A stretch of DNA of 64,000 nucleotides from Homalodisca vitripennis. Lineage: Eukaryota > Arthropoda > Insecta > Hemiptera > Cicadellidae. The translations under genes and the position numbers were made by a program. Position 1 is the stretch's first letter. Each line of letters opens with the position of its first letter. Shown here one piece after another: positions 37,211-57,492 of this stretch. The notes under the pieces are model-generated. The model ran no database searches and was not told where the DNA came from. It saw only the letters and a program-made list of their open reading frames with translations. The DNA lies in the NCBI RefSeq assembly GCF_021130785.1, contig NC_060208.1, forward strand, positions 52,367,501-52,431,500, written 5' to 3'.

Positions 37211-37602
37211 TGTATATGTTCATTATTGCATCGTCGAGCACGGGGTTATGTAAGGCGGGTTTAAAGTGTTGTTCACACTTAATTGTAACGCTCTTATTTT
37301 AAAGTATAATGACTGGTTTGAATAGCTTTATAATACTAAATGGCTCAATCCATATAGTTATATGTATCAAAATAACTGGTTGAGTGAATCTTCGGTTTGA
37401 CGTTAAATTCATCCCCTTTTAATGGTTTTTAAATTATTCGTAAAACCTATTACTGGAAGAATTTCAATCAGTTGTAGATGGCTTTATTAGTTAATTACCT
37501 AGTAAGTTTTATTAGGGATGTTATGGCTACGCCAACAATGATTTTAATTGATTATTAAACCTGTTTTCTCGATTGAGATTTGCAGCCTTACAACTGCGCT
37601 AA

Positions 37603-38048
37603 GGGAAAGGTCACTTTTTTCATTCATTTTTGTCATCAGTACTAAACAATACGCAGGAAGTATCCGAAACAAATCTGATTTCTGTGTTTATCGATTGCCA
37701 AGAGCCGGTAGTAATTTATTTATACCCGGACTATTCTGGTTCAGTTCGTCGTTTTCCCTCGGGACCAGGACCAATTAACAAGATAATGTGTAGTGATGTA
37801 TTAAATACATGGATTTACATTTAATTAATTTTATGCTCAGCTACCAAGCTTTAGCCTCCGGCACCTGTGTTTACGTATTATTAAATATGTGTGCATTACA
37901 CAATTCTGCTTCCTGTAAATTTTTACATAGTACAACGGAAGTTTTAGAGGCAATAATGTATCTACAAAATTCGTTCATGACTGTGATAAGTTCTTTCAAA
38001 GTGACTCCATCTTGTGAAAAAATCCATATCGTTGCATCAGGACTGTAA
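37603..38048 (+). CDS. Possible exons of an unrecognised gene
   Basis: A strong 3' splice-like site (pyrimidine run, then GTCATCAG) ends at about 37,640. It is followed by a frame reading VLNNTQEVSETNLISVFIDC and YPDYSGSVRRFPSGPGPINK, which ends at 37,824. A second frame (37,809-38,048) becomes protein-like only after about 37,900, with STTEVLEAIMYLQNSFMTV and a stop at 38,046-38,048. A CCTGTAAAT donor near 37,915 and a TTTTTACATAG acceptor near 37,931 could join the pieces. No family recognised; the frames alone are within chance length. Confidence 0.25.
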
Positions 38049-39628
38049 CTCGTAGTGCAACGTTAAGCATGAAGTGAAATAGTATGTATAAAAAATGTAA
38101 TTATATTCGGATAAATAGTTTATGATTTTAATATTTGTTGCTTGTTTTTACTATTCCCCTATCTTATCATACACTAATGAGGTAATATTTGTCGCAAAGT
38201 AGAATTTTGTGATGTTTGGTAGCTAAAAGTAAAACTTAAAGGTCTTATTTTGTATCTCAGTTTCTTTATTTTTATTTATAACATTGGAGTTGATTTTTAA
38301 CATTAGAATAAATGAATGAGTTCTAAAGCTCCTAAAACTTTTTGTACATACTTTAGGTTGTATAGCTAGATTATTTATAAGTAATTTACATGTTAGAACA
38401 ATTTAATAAATGCACGCCAACAGTTGACAGAGAAACCAATTTATGGAAATATAAACATATAGTATCTCCTTAAAATTATATAATAATTGTCACATTAAAA
38501 CCTAAGATAACCGTATAAAACAATGCGTCATTTCTATTGTAGTCAAAATAATTTACGTTTAAATAACTCCACACCAGATAAATTGAAGTACTGTTCAACC
38601 AACAAAGAGTTTCTTAAAATCTCAATTGAATACGGCAATCTCTAAGGTAGACCATACTTTACTGTTGTGTGATAATCCTCTAAAAATATTTTTTAATTTG
38701 GTGTTAAAAATAAATACATTAATGATGCATTTAGAGGAAAGGAAGTAAGGAGAAAATTACAATAATGTGTTTCTCATGTAAAGGAGATTGAAGAATTGTG
38801 CAGTACACAAGAGTGTCTGTCTACCTTCGATTACATTTTGTCAAAAGTTAAGCACTGTATGCAGGAATAAAAGATTAATTTGCAGAAAACCATAAATTGG
38901 GATAATTGATTAGCAAAATGTTACTCTATTAACAGTGACTAAAGATGTCAAAAATGAAATTAAATAAAAAATTTTTACTACTATGGTATACACATAGATT
39001 AGATTTATTTTCTGCTATGAATTTTACTGAGCTAAGACTAAGCTACTAAGCTATCATTTTATGTGATATTATATATACCTGTGAAGACTTGATGCACCCA
39101 TGCTACCTTTGCAGTGCATTTAGTTATTGATTGGTATTACTGACTAAAAAACTCGCTGATGTAAGTTGTTACCCTGGATGCATTTAAAATACAAGATATT
39201 GGATCATGCTGGTGCCATTAAGTATTGGGCCCAGAAGTCGAAGGGTGAAACTGTTTTATAGGTACCTCTGAAATTTATATAATTTCTTTCCAATATTTAA
39301 TGATTATTTAATTGCATATCTCAATAATTGAACTAATTTTCACCGGCGTGAAGGAGTCCTAAAGTAGAAGTCATTAACTTTTCAGTTAACACACTTATGA
39401 TGTAATAAACTGTGGTGTTTTACTGTAGTTTACTAAAATTCCTATAAAAAACACACCAAGAAAAAAAAACCTTCTGGACGTAACATGACTTTTGTAAAGT
39501 GGAAAGGACTTTGACAGATGAATAGCAACAAACATTTACTATCACAATTTTAAATGTGTTAAAATTATTATAATTATTATTCTTCAATTTGATAGGTGAT
39601 TTAAGATACATATACTTGATTAAGCCAG
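38049..39628. other. Non-coding stretch
   Basis: No gene supported. Confidence 0.5.
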
Positions 39629-39795
39629 AAGGGAATTTTCAAGACTAGTGGGGTGTAGCCCGGAGGAATTTTCTAAATAGAAATAGCCTATAATATGTTC
39701 GTCAGAGGCCGTAAGAATGTCCATCGAAAATTTCAGTGCATTCGGTTTAGTCTTTTACGTAATTGAGTAATACAAATACACAGAGATACAATTAG
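39629..39795 (+). repeat. Possible SINE/LINE 3'-end-like fragment
   Basis: Contains GAAAATTTCAGTGCATTCGG and TTTTACGTAATTGAGTAATA, phrases of the kind found at 3' ends of dispersed insect retroelements. Similar in style to 36,235-36,320 and 50,317-50,460, but not clearly the same family. Confidence 0.35.
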
Positions 39796-39804
39796 ATTTT
39801 TATA

Positions 39805-40220
39805 CAGGGTGTAAAAAAGTCCCGCACTGGCTTGGTAATTCCCGAATGATTACAGGTAAAGCAGTAAAACTTGGTACATCATTACTGCATCTATATTTCT
39901 ACTTTTTGAAATAACTACAATTTGTTTCAAAAAGTCAAGGGGATAGCCCGCAAGGAGTCAGAAGAAAGTCTCAGAGCACAGGTCGAATTTGCGGCATTGT
40001 ACTCTATAATAAAGACCTTTTATGTGATGTACTACTCAACCTATGCTCTTATTTAAGATTCATTCTGAATACTTGCAGGCCATCCTCCTTAAGCGACAAA
40101 AATATGTTAGCTACTTAAAAAATTCGTTTATAGGTGCATTAATGATGTACTAAGTTTTATTGCTTTACCTTTAATCGTTCGGGAATTATCAAGCCTGTGC
40201 TGGACTTTTTTTACACCCTG
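39805..40220. mobile_element. MITE with ~90 bp terminal inverted repeats (Tc1/mariner-type)
   Basis: CAGGGTGTAAAAAAGTCC at 39,805 is matched by the reverse complement ending at 40,220. Similarity extends about 90 bp inward on each side with few mismatches. Flanks are TA (possibly TATA) on both sides, fitting a TA target-site duplication. The 416 bp element has no open frame, so it depends on a transposase in trans. Confidence 0.85.
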
Positions 40221-40941
40221 TATAATAGTATAGATGGACGCATGCGATTCTTTGTTGAAAATGTGCAAGGAATACTTTATTACTTTTGTTTTATAGAAAA
40301 TCTGAGAAAATCACTGAACATATTTATAATCAAAGTAATTAAGTGTTGTTATAAATAAAAGGTGATAAGGTGACACTAACGATTCAAAATGCTATTTTAA
40401 AGTTTGTTTTTAATTGAATTGAGATTTAAATACCAATCATCTCAATTCTAACTTATAACAAGGCTACTCAAGAGGCGATACAAGAAACGCAATTTATTAG
40501 TGATTTTCCTTGTTTGGGATCTCAGTCATTTACCCTACAATAAGTATTATTACTACAATAACTTTACTAAGATTCATGCATTTATGTAACGGCATAGAAT
40601 TTTAAATATTCTGGACTTATTTTACCCCACCACGTTATATATAAATACTTTGGTAAATGAAGTATTTTCAATATTTTATGTTATTAAGGTCGAAACTTAG
40701 TAGAAAAGTTTATTTTTTAAATCTCAATATACGTGCTATATAACGTATAAACGATAACTACCCTTCCCCACCCCAAACACTTGAAAGAGTTGAAACTTGA
40801 TGAAACATTTATTTTTTTTTATATCTCAGCCACGTTTATTGACCAGTTAGATACAATATTTCTTTCAAGTATGCCGGCCACTAAAATGTTAAAGTGTCGC
40901 AAATGAGTTATTTAAGGACTTAAAAATTCAAAGTTTGTTCT

Positions 40942-40991
<50 letters not shown>

Positions 40992-41640
40992 GTTGTTCAG
41001 AAAAGTGTATTAAAACGTCTGTTCCTAATTGTACTCAAATATTTCAAATGATAAACATGTATAAACATAACGTCACACAAAAATGTTAGCCGCCAACCAC
41101 CCATTTTGTAAAAACAAATCTAGAACTAGTAAGGTTACATATTCGAATTTTGCACATAGTTTGTGATGAAAAAAAGAAGAAAAGTAAAATTCTGTCGTTT
41201 GCTTAGGCATTAAAAAATGGCATCGGTTGAAAGTGTTTAAAGTAAAATAACAAATAAAATCAGTGTTGTCAAAGATTTGCAAAATACCATTCATTTTACA
41301 GTTTTAATACGATTTTATCGGTACTTTTTCAACTCATAAGGAGGCACGATCACTTTAAGGTATGCTTGCACGAGTCGGCAGTAACAAATAGCATTTGTCA
41401 GTTAAAGTAATCACCTATGTTTGCTGATTTGATTGATTATAGTATAGATCGCAAAATACATTGTTCGAGCATTTTATAGTATTGTATAACACGTGAAGAT
41501 GTTATTGCCAATACTTATTTAATTGAGGCCAATAATGTATTGATTTAGGAATTAGTCAATAAAAATTTCTGCAGTATCAAAATTGGCTACCATACCAACA
41601 ATTGAAATAAATACGAGCGATGAAATCAGACGGATATGCC
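40221..41640. other. Non-coding stretch
   Basis: No gene supported. Contains a TA microsatellite (40,943-40,988), directly followed by ACAGGTTGTTCAGAAAAGTG, which resembles a transposon end but has no partner. Confidence 0.5.
40943..40988. repeat. (TA)n microsatellite
   Basis: Pure TA run. Confidence 0.95.
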
Positions 41641-41683
41641 GTGACGACATATTACAATGTCGTCACTTGAAGTGCAATTGCAG

Positions 41684-42170
41684 CAACCGAGTAAGTGATC
41701 TCACCATGGGAGTAATGTTGGCGAGGGGAGAATTGCGTGCAAGCTAGGTAAGTGGTAACCCATGATAACCCTTAGTTATCACAGAGTCCTTATGATCATG
41801 GACATCTTGTCATGTTCAATATAGAATGATTCGTCTCTTCCTGCAGGTTAGAGGTTTTGGCATGACCGGTGAAGCGATGAAGTACAGACACGGTTCACAC
41901 TCAGAATGACCTGGAATAGAGTGCGAGGTCAAGTTACACGGGAAAACCTTAACAAGGGTTAAGAAAGACAAACCCCAAAATTTTCTCACCCTAAAACGGA
42001 TCAAGGCAAAACTGGTCCTCATCTTGTTCAGTTAGAATTAAAGGGAACAGGAGAACGGCGACACGTGCTGGGTATCAACACGGGCGACACTGATCGAGAT
42101 CCACTCCCGTGTGATTATCATTTAAGATACCCGAAACTGGGAGAAGCGACGCCGTTCAAACCCACGTGAT
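41684..42170 (+). other. GC-richer, coding-like patch, unassigned
   Basis: Several protein-like short frames lie close together. A Kozak-like CACCATGGG starts at 41,703 and is followed by a TAGGTAAGTGG donor-like site. A strong acceptor (TCTCTTCCTGCAG, ending 41,846) precedes VRGFGMTGEAMKYRHGSHSE, which stops but continues in frame past a TGA to about 42,030. A later frame reads RRHVLGINTGDTDRDPLPCD, with YHLRYPKLGEATPFKPT after it, and stops near 42,165. This could be exons of a host gene or a decayed transposon ORF; the in-frame TGA and frame changes favour decay. No family recognised. Confidence 0.3.
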
Positions 42171-42283
42171 ATCAATACTTTCTATAGGGGCCGATCAAAT
42201 GCGTTGAGCAACCAACGAACAATTGCCTGATTCTACATTATCTTCTTCTATGCAGCCAGTTGTTGACAGGCCCCATGGGTATT

Positions 42284-42285
<2 letters not shown>

Positions 42286-42357
<72 letters not shown>
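42286..42357. repeat. (TA)n microsatellite
   Basis: Alternating TA with one phase break near 42,319. Confidence 0.95.
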
Positions 42358-42363
<6 letters not shown>

Positions 42364-44188
42364 TAAAGGATCAAAGCCATGAATATTATATACGATGGAT
42401 TACAAATAACGCGAGCATGGAGCAATTACATAACATGGAGCCTAAACTCTTTAATATCTTCCCAACTGGAACATTAAATTTAATTTGTATAGACAATTGT
42501 GACAGAAATAAAGCCAATCAATTGGTTACTGTATTTCAAGTTCATTAGGTAAAAATATTAATTAGAGAGCATTTTAAAAGATTCAGATCGCCAAAAATAT
42601 ATTTATATAATCCACTAGCCTAATTTAACTACGGAATATATTGACAGTGGCGAGTGTGATAAACATTGCACCACACAAGCCCTAAAGTTTTATTAAATTA
42701 TTTCATATTTGTTTATTTTTGTTATAACCATACTATTATTTGACAGGAGTGTTAAATATTCGTAAAATGTATTTTATAAAATTGGATTCCAATTGCTTTT
42801 CAGGAACACAAATTGCTATAAGTTCAATAAATATCAAGTGAAGGTTAACAATCTTTTCTCTCCATTAAGATGTTCTGTTGTCTGGAATATCATCTATCTA
42901 TGCCTAATGTGATCATGCGTCGGTTCTGTATAACTCGGAGAGTTCTTGTAAAGTTGGAATTGAACATTAGATTGTACAAATATCTTAATCTCGTATTAAA
43001 GTATTGTCCCATATACAGATGGTGTATTCTGACATCTTCAATGCCCCTCTTAGAAAAGGGTCACGGTGTCGGCCCTCAGACTGCAGCAGGCACAGTAATC
43101 GAATTAATTTTATTCGATATCTGTACAGTTTGGTCTCATTAAATGTTTTATGTTTTAATTACCAAATCACTGCAATATTAATCACTTATTCATACCAACA
43201 ATCCGTGAAAATTAATCACACTGAAAACCAAAACATTACATTTAACCATTAATGTCTTAATATCATTTCATTTCAATTAGACCTAACTATTTATATTCAT
43301 GCCCGGTGATATACAGACTAAGGAAATATCGTTTCGATTAGAAAATGAAAGTAACATTTACAGTCTGGTAATGATTGTGGGCCAGACCACCTGTTAAAAG
43401 CTTTACATTAACCCTCATCCCACCCCTTGCTGTCCTCCTGCCACCACATCCTCCCCCCTTTATAACTGGGAGGCCAGCCAAAAACATTGGCGTAATCAAT
43501 ACGCACCCTGTACTACTCTTTAATTACTTGTTACCTTAATATTTGGTGTTCAGGGGTTTATTGCAATATTTCCATTATATTTCGACAAATAATTTTCAAT
43601 TTTAGCTAATTGTCATAATTTAACTGATTTAATCACATTGTCATATTGTGTTAATTTCGCAACTTTTCATTTTACTACTTAAATTACCTTTAAATTTCAT
43701 TTATATCTTTTTTCTTGGTTTGGTGTTTTTGGTCATAGAATAGTGAACTGGTGAGATAGTTAAATTTTTATTTCAATAAATTTTTCATAATTAAAAAATA
43801 TTCTGACGATGAGACCTCGGTTATCATCAGAGTATAACATTTAGTCAAATAGTAAGTTCTACTAACTAAGTAAGGAGTGTGTCTGTTGAGGCTAGAGGAG
43901 GGATGGGATTGGGCAATACCTCCTCCGTTTAGTAGTAATTAATTAGTATTAAAATTATTTTGTTCAACTTTTGGTATAAAAGTGATTTTATCTTAAAGCC
44001 ATAGGTAAACGAAAGAGTTTTGGTAAACAAATAAGTCTCTGAATAGTTTTGTTTCGGAATTTCAATTCTATGTTTCCTGTGATCTTTTACTGCTCATACT
44101 CTGAATGTCGTGGTGTGAGAACGAAAAATATTACGACTGGAAGAATTCAGAAGTGTTTCAATCTAGCCGTGTATAATTACAGATGCGG

Positions 44189-44191
<3 letters not shown>

Positions 44192-44231
<40 letters not shown>
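44192..44231. repeat. (TA)n microsatellite
   Basis: Pure TA run followed by a short GGGATAA/TTATCCC hairpin. Confidence 0.95.
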
Positions 44232-44234
<3 letters not shown>

Positions 44235-44704
44235 ATAATTTTATCCCATTCATTTTCGGTATACGTTATGTAACGAAGTATTTACTCGTAAAATTGTAAC
44301 AGTTTCTTTACTATGCAGGAATCTTAAAATAGGTGTATTTAAGTCATGAGTTTAGGAACCCCAATATATAATCAAGCAATTCCAAACTGATCAGACTACT
44401 ACCTATCTACGTTAGCGTAATTTAGTACCTACAGTTGACAGCCCTGCTGATTATCAGTACATCACTAGATCACTCCTAGATCACTAGTACAAGTCTCCAA
44501 CTACACGTAATCAATATTTCATTGCTGTTCAAGAATGAAGATCTTATTGAATCACATTGTACATTTGAAAGTTTTATTTGACTCAAGTTTACGAATCATA
44601 TATTGTCAAATTGAGTTTGTTATATAAACATAAGCAGATAATTAGTTTGCTTTGTTTGGTTTTGTTAGGTAAGATTTAATTATCACCAAATTCAACATCA
44701 TTAG

Positions 44705-44800
44705 AAAGAGTGAGAGAGGGAAAGCGGATGAGAGGGGGGAGGGAGGAAGAGATAGGGGAGGGAGAGAGAGGGTTGAGAGAGAGAGAGAGAGAGAAAGAGA
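44705..44800. repeat. GA-rich low-complexity tract
   Basis: GAGAGAGG/GGGAGG units ending in a pure GA run. Confidence 0.9.
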
Positions 44801-45331
44801 CTATACGAAACGTAGTATGAACATGAAAAAGTAGTACTCGTAATAAAGAGCTTGTGTGTACAACTGATATGTAAGATATGCCTCGTTATATTTTATTACG
44901 AACCAAGGACTGCTAATACGAAAAAGATAAAATACTCAATATGATTTTCCAATATGGAGAAGATAGGATAATACAGATTAATAAAGAATATACATCGGAG
45001 ATGAATGGGCGAAATAAACAAAAAGGCTTAACTATTGTTCATTATTTATCAGGATAATTATATATGTCTCAAAAATGTGAGAAATCCTAGATCACCAGAT
45101 CATCATAATTTCATTAGTCATTATTGATGTGAAAGTGCCCGAACGTATACAAAAAAGTGAAATTTCTTTACTAAATCAAACCAAATGAAATTAAATACGT
45201 CGCTACGGGTACACTTTATCAATTATCAACACCGGCTATATTGAATTTTCAGTGTATGTAGTACTTATAGCTACTTTAAAACTATCTGAAAAAAGTGTCA
45301 TCTATTAGTAAACAGAACTAGCCGAAGTACT

Positions 45332-45445
45332 ATGAGAGTTTGTCCGGCTGCAGTGAAGTTATTAGTACTGATCGCCATTGTCAGTTCTAATTCGTACTCA
45401 CTGGAAGAGAAGAGACCAGAGATATTGAACTTTGGTCCAAGTTGA
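45332..45445 (+). CDS. Small secreted peptide or signal-peptide exon, unknown
   Basis: A 37-codon frame starts MRVCPAAVKLLVLIAIVSSN. It has a short basic start, a hydrophobic core (residues 6-17) and a small-residue, Ser-rich region suggesting cleavage near residue 23. The rest reads SLEEKRPEILNFGPS before TGA; KR could be a dibasic processing site. Composition is less AT-biased than the flanks. It may be a whole tiny peptide gene or the first exon of a longer one, with GTTGAA at 45,441 as a weak donor. No known neuropeptide or effector family is recognised. A 9 bp hairpin (45,479-45,502) follows. Confidence 0.3.
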   Translation: MRVCPAAVKLLVLIAIVSSNSYSLEEKRPEILNFGPS

Positions 45446-54061
<8,616 letters not shown>

Positions 54062-54081
54062 AATCGCCCCCTCGGGCGATT
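54062..54081. repeat. Short GC-rich hairpin
   Basis: AATCGCCC and GGGCGATT are exact complements around a 4-base loop, about 20 bp before the long hairpin. Confidence 0.8.
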
Positions 54082-54102
54082 ATTTACGAAAGTCTCAATA
54101 TT

Positions 54103-54189
54103 ACGAAAGAGACTAATATTGAAAGCACCTTTAATATTACTTTCCTGACTCGTAATATTAAAGGTGCTTTCAATATTAGTCTCTTTCGT
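54103..54189. repeat. Perfect 38 bp hairpin
   Basis: Arms 54,103-54,140 and 54,152-54,189 are perfect complements around an 11-base loop (54,141-54,151). Each arm is internally distinctive (contains GAAAGCACC/GGTGCTTTC), so it is not simple repeat. A partial echo of the arm start lies at 54,087-54,103. It could be a foldback or MITE remnant or a hairpin-RNA locus. Confidence 0.9.
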
Positions 54190-54369
54190 TAGCTTAATTT
54201 AGTAGTTTATACAATCAATGCTTTTTAAAACCATTTGAACAATTCGAAAGATTGAAATTATGTTCAAGAATGGCTGTGCGAAAGAGTGGTGTCTCGAATG
54301 TATAGGACAATCAAGTTTGTTATTATTTTAATGGCAGCAAAACAATCATAATATAAATACGTTCTAGGA

Positions 54370-54610
54370 GCATTCGATAGGGTATCGAAACACCAGTTTT
54401 ATCGATACTAACACCGATTCAAGTATCGATACTTTCCTGTAAGTATGATGTTATGGAGAGAGGTTATCCTCCACCTGTTGAAACATGCACGCAACCCTTC
54501 TCCTCCCCGTTCTCGCTCATCCCCCTCCCGAAACCATCCCTCTCACCCCCACAGAGATCAATATCTCGCTTGCTGCTGCTGCATCGCTCTGTGACGTCAC
54601 GGTAGAGTAA
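54370..54610. promoter_or_regulatory. Candidate promoter patch with DRE and CRE motifs
   Basis: Two exact TATCGATA motifs (54,400-54,407 and 54,424-54,431; the core of the insect DREF site) lie with related GATAGGG/GTATCGA sites. A GC-rich 120 bp stretch follows, then a TGACGTCA CRE palindrome (54,592-54,599). Motif clustering plus GC shift suggests a promoter, but no transcript or adjacent gene was identified on either strand. Confidence 0.3.
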
Positions 54611-57375
54611 TCACGGTCTTCTTTTCGTTCTTTCTTTTTCTTATCAACCAAAAATACCATGTATAACCGGTAAAGTTTTGAAAGTTGTGAATGCCAAACA
54701 TTTTTTCGAAGCACTTAGAGGTATACTTTTTTTTCTTGCAACTTACTTGTTTATATTACAGGTAATATGTTAGAAATAGTTGTGATAAATAGGAATTATT
54801 AATTATTTATGTACTTGTTAAAAACTATATTGGTGACATGTTATACGTTATCTAGACATCCTTATTTCCAATGTTCTACATTAACCTCTTTCTGAAGTGA
54901 AATAAAATAATATCCATCATGAATTAGCCACAAAACTACATAACTTCTCTGTTACATATAACACTGTATTTAAATTCAGTACATATTGTTATATTTGTAC
55001 TTTCGGCCTTTTCTGAGACCATTTTCAACAGTCAACACACCTGCTAAGTGAGGGAAGGGAAGTTGAAACAAAGAGTGTAAACGATTACTCCTCTATTTCC
55101 ACAGTTATTACCAGGTAATGGTAACATTCTCCAGAAATCCTTATGGCGTATAACGTACTCTATATCACTTCAAAACCTATATTTCACATATATATGTCAC
55201 AGCATATTAGCTAAAGGTATGTTTGGCGTAGATAATTGTTGCCGAAATCTTAAATTAGTTTGTGGTTGAACAGTAATTAATTAATATACAATCATACTAG
55301 TATATATCTCACCATATATAAAACTAAAATACACATAGTTCACCGGAAGTTATTATAATATCAGCCGTGTTTTTAATTATTTTAATTTCTATACAATTTG
55401 ACTTTTACCCAAAAGATTATATTTATTTAAAAGTACGCTCTTTTCAACAACGTTAAACATTTTTCAATAAATATTTCATGAATCATCATCCACAGTATTC
55501 AAAATATTATTGTGTTTTATTTTATCAAGTGCATTTTTAAATATTTTGAATTATTTTTACGGATTATTTGATTTTTATAAAATTTGCCATGTAGGTCTTA
55601 TAATATTGTATACATACAAGTAAGTATTTATATGTTTATAAACAAAAAACAGTTTTTATATTTTGAAATTTTCATCATTTTAGAAATTTTATAAATCAGT
55701 TCAACTTACACACACGTTTTCTCTGCAGAAATTTATTTAAAGCAAAATTTTAACATTGTTTAGTTAAATATTCACGATATTGCTCATCAAAGTGGTAACA
55801 GAAATATAGACCGAAGCATTCTGTTTTGAACAAGACAATAAGGATTTTGTGTAAAACTACAATACAGACCGTGATTGTACGGTAATGTAAACCACGCCCC
55901 ATCATCTGTAATTCAAAATCTTCAGTTACTGTGGACATGTTAAAATGTCATGGTAAAAATGAGTTCCCTAGATTGTGCCACATTTTCGAACTATTTATAA
56001 GAACATGAAATGAATTATAATTTTATAACCCCTGCTAACTTATTACATCAAGAGCTTCTCTAAATAATTGCCTCTTATTTTTTAATGTGAAAAAATTTCT
56101 CTCCCCGAAATAAAAAATAATCGTCAAAATTGTATACGTGCTTCTCTGGCTATCTTTCTGTCTCCTCACTAATCATCAGATTAAGTTTTCTGAGAAAAGA
56201 CAGCGGCAAACTTTACTCACCATGGATAGAAGTCTGTCTCGTTGATGACTCTCAAGAACTACCATTCGTCTCAACTTGTTTATCTGTCATTTGAAACTCA
56301 CGGAACACCTTTTTGTTGGAAGTAAAATTGATATGAAACTCCACTGGGAAACGCCAAATGGATGTGTCATGGAGGAAATGTTTCTCCACAAGAGTTGGCT
56401 ATCTTTGTTTATTGTGAAATACATCTGTTACCAAGTTTTTCTTGAGTGTATCTACCACTCATTGAAAATAAGATGAAATGGAAGCAGTCACACTTTTTTA
56501 ATTTATCATTAAAACTTTTAAATTTAAAACGCAATATTGGTTCTTGCACTGTAATAAAACTATTTATAATTAGCATTATTTCAAAACGCAAAGGAGGTTA
56601 TTGATAAAATATATGGTGTTTTCCTTATTTTTTTAGCTTTCTCTAATACCAGCATACACATAGACAAAACGTGTTAAACCTACGGATAGTATATGTTTTG
56701 CTTCTGAAACTATTTTTACCAGATTTTAGTAGCCATAACTAAAATATACTTATTGTGTTAACCGTCTAATTCCACACATAAACACATCTTATGGCGAGAA
56801 TTAATATGAAAGGGGCATTAATACCATTCCACCATTTGAATTTTTCTATATTTGGGTTAGATGGTCCATTAGTCAGTAGCAAAATGTAAAAAAGGTGGGG
56901 AAACTTGAATAAGCGGCCTACAGTCGTTATTCGATTGTTATTATCGAACTATTCTATATATTGTACAACATCGATATTATATAATAATCGTAAGCAACAA
57001 GAATTGTAAGATATTAACAACAAGAATAATAAATGTTTAATAACATAAATTTAACAATAACATTGCAAAATAAGAAAACGAATTACAGCCTAAAACTAAA
57101 TATCAGAAGACACTTTACAATATTTTTAGCTTGCACAGATAGCATGAGCAACGCTTTTCTGAAATGGCGGACAGGATTCTGCTCATGGGTTAGCACTAAC
57201 CCAACCCACATACATGTCTATAAATATCTCACACAATTTCCTTATATTTGTCGCCATTTTCAAATCCTCTACTAGTTACTTCTTGTTGTTCATTGTTTAC
57301 ATTAAAAGTTGCTGTAGCTGATAAGTTGAAATCATGTGTTTTCGGGACATTTCCCATCGTTCAGCGAAACAATAA
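54611..57375. other. Mostly AT-rich non-coding stretch
   Basis: No gene assigned. 56,200-56,480 is somewhat coding-like on the plus strand (66 codons from 56,276) but within chance length. Confidence 0.5.
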
Positions 57376-57437
57376 ATCAGTAACACTACTTTTCTAGATC
57401 TGAAATCTAATCTCACTTCAGGTAAATACTAACCTAA
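57376..57437 (-). ncRNA. Degraded hammerhead-like motif 4
   Basis: Minus-strand CTGAAGT, stem II remnant, GAAAA instead of GAAAC, and GTAGTGTTACTGA. Core positions are mutated, so it is probably inactive. Confidence 0.45.
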
Positions 57438-57492
57438 TACGTAATTTTCCGGAAAAATCCGGTTTCCTTCACAATCCTTTCATCGTCAAAAA
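57376..57492. mobile_element. Penelope 3' tail with internal inversion
   Basis: 57,376-57,437 is the reverse complement of the hammerhead region of the Penelope-like element (leader, CTGAAG, GAAA and TTACTGATTTATTG in minus sense). 57,449-57,492 is its 3' tail in plus sense (CCGGAAAAATCCGGTTTCC, CATCGTCAAAAA). In the other two copies both parts run in the same direction, so this copy has an inverted segment. Confidence 0.75.

Larger units (their letters stand above)
42358..45331. other. Non-coding stretch with simple repeats
   Basis: No gene supported. Holds the TA run at 44,192-44,231 and the GA-rich run at 44,705-44,800. Confidence 0.5.

Noticed and set aside
41003..41340. ACAGGTTGTTCAGAAAAGTG as a possible transposon left end
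   Set aside because: No convincing inverted partner was found within several hundred bases.
42140..42170. CGTTCAAACCC, similar to a tRNA B box
   Set aside because: No matching A box at the right spacing and no cloverleaf could be drawn.
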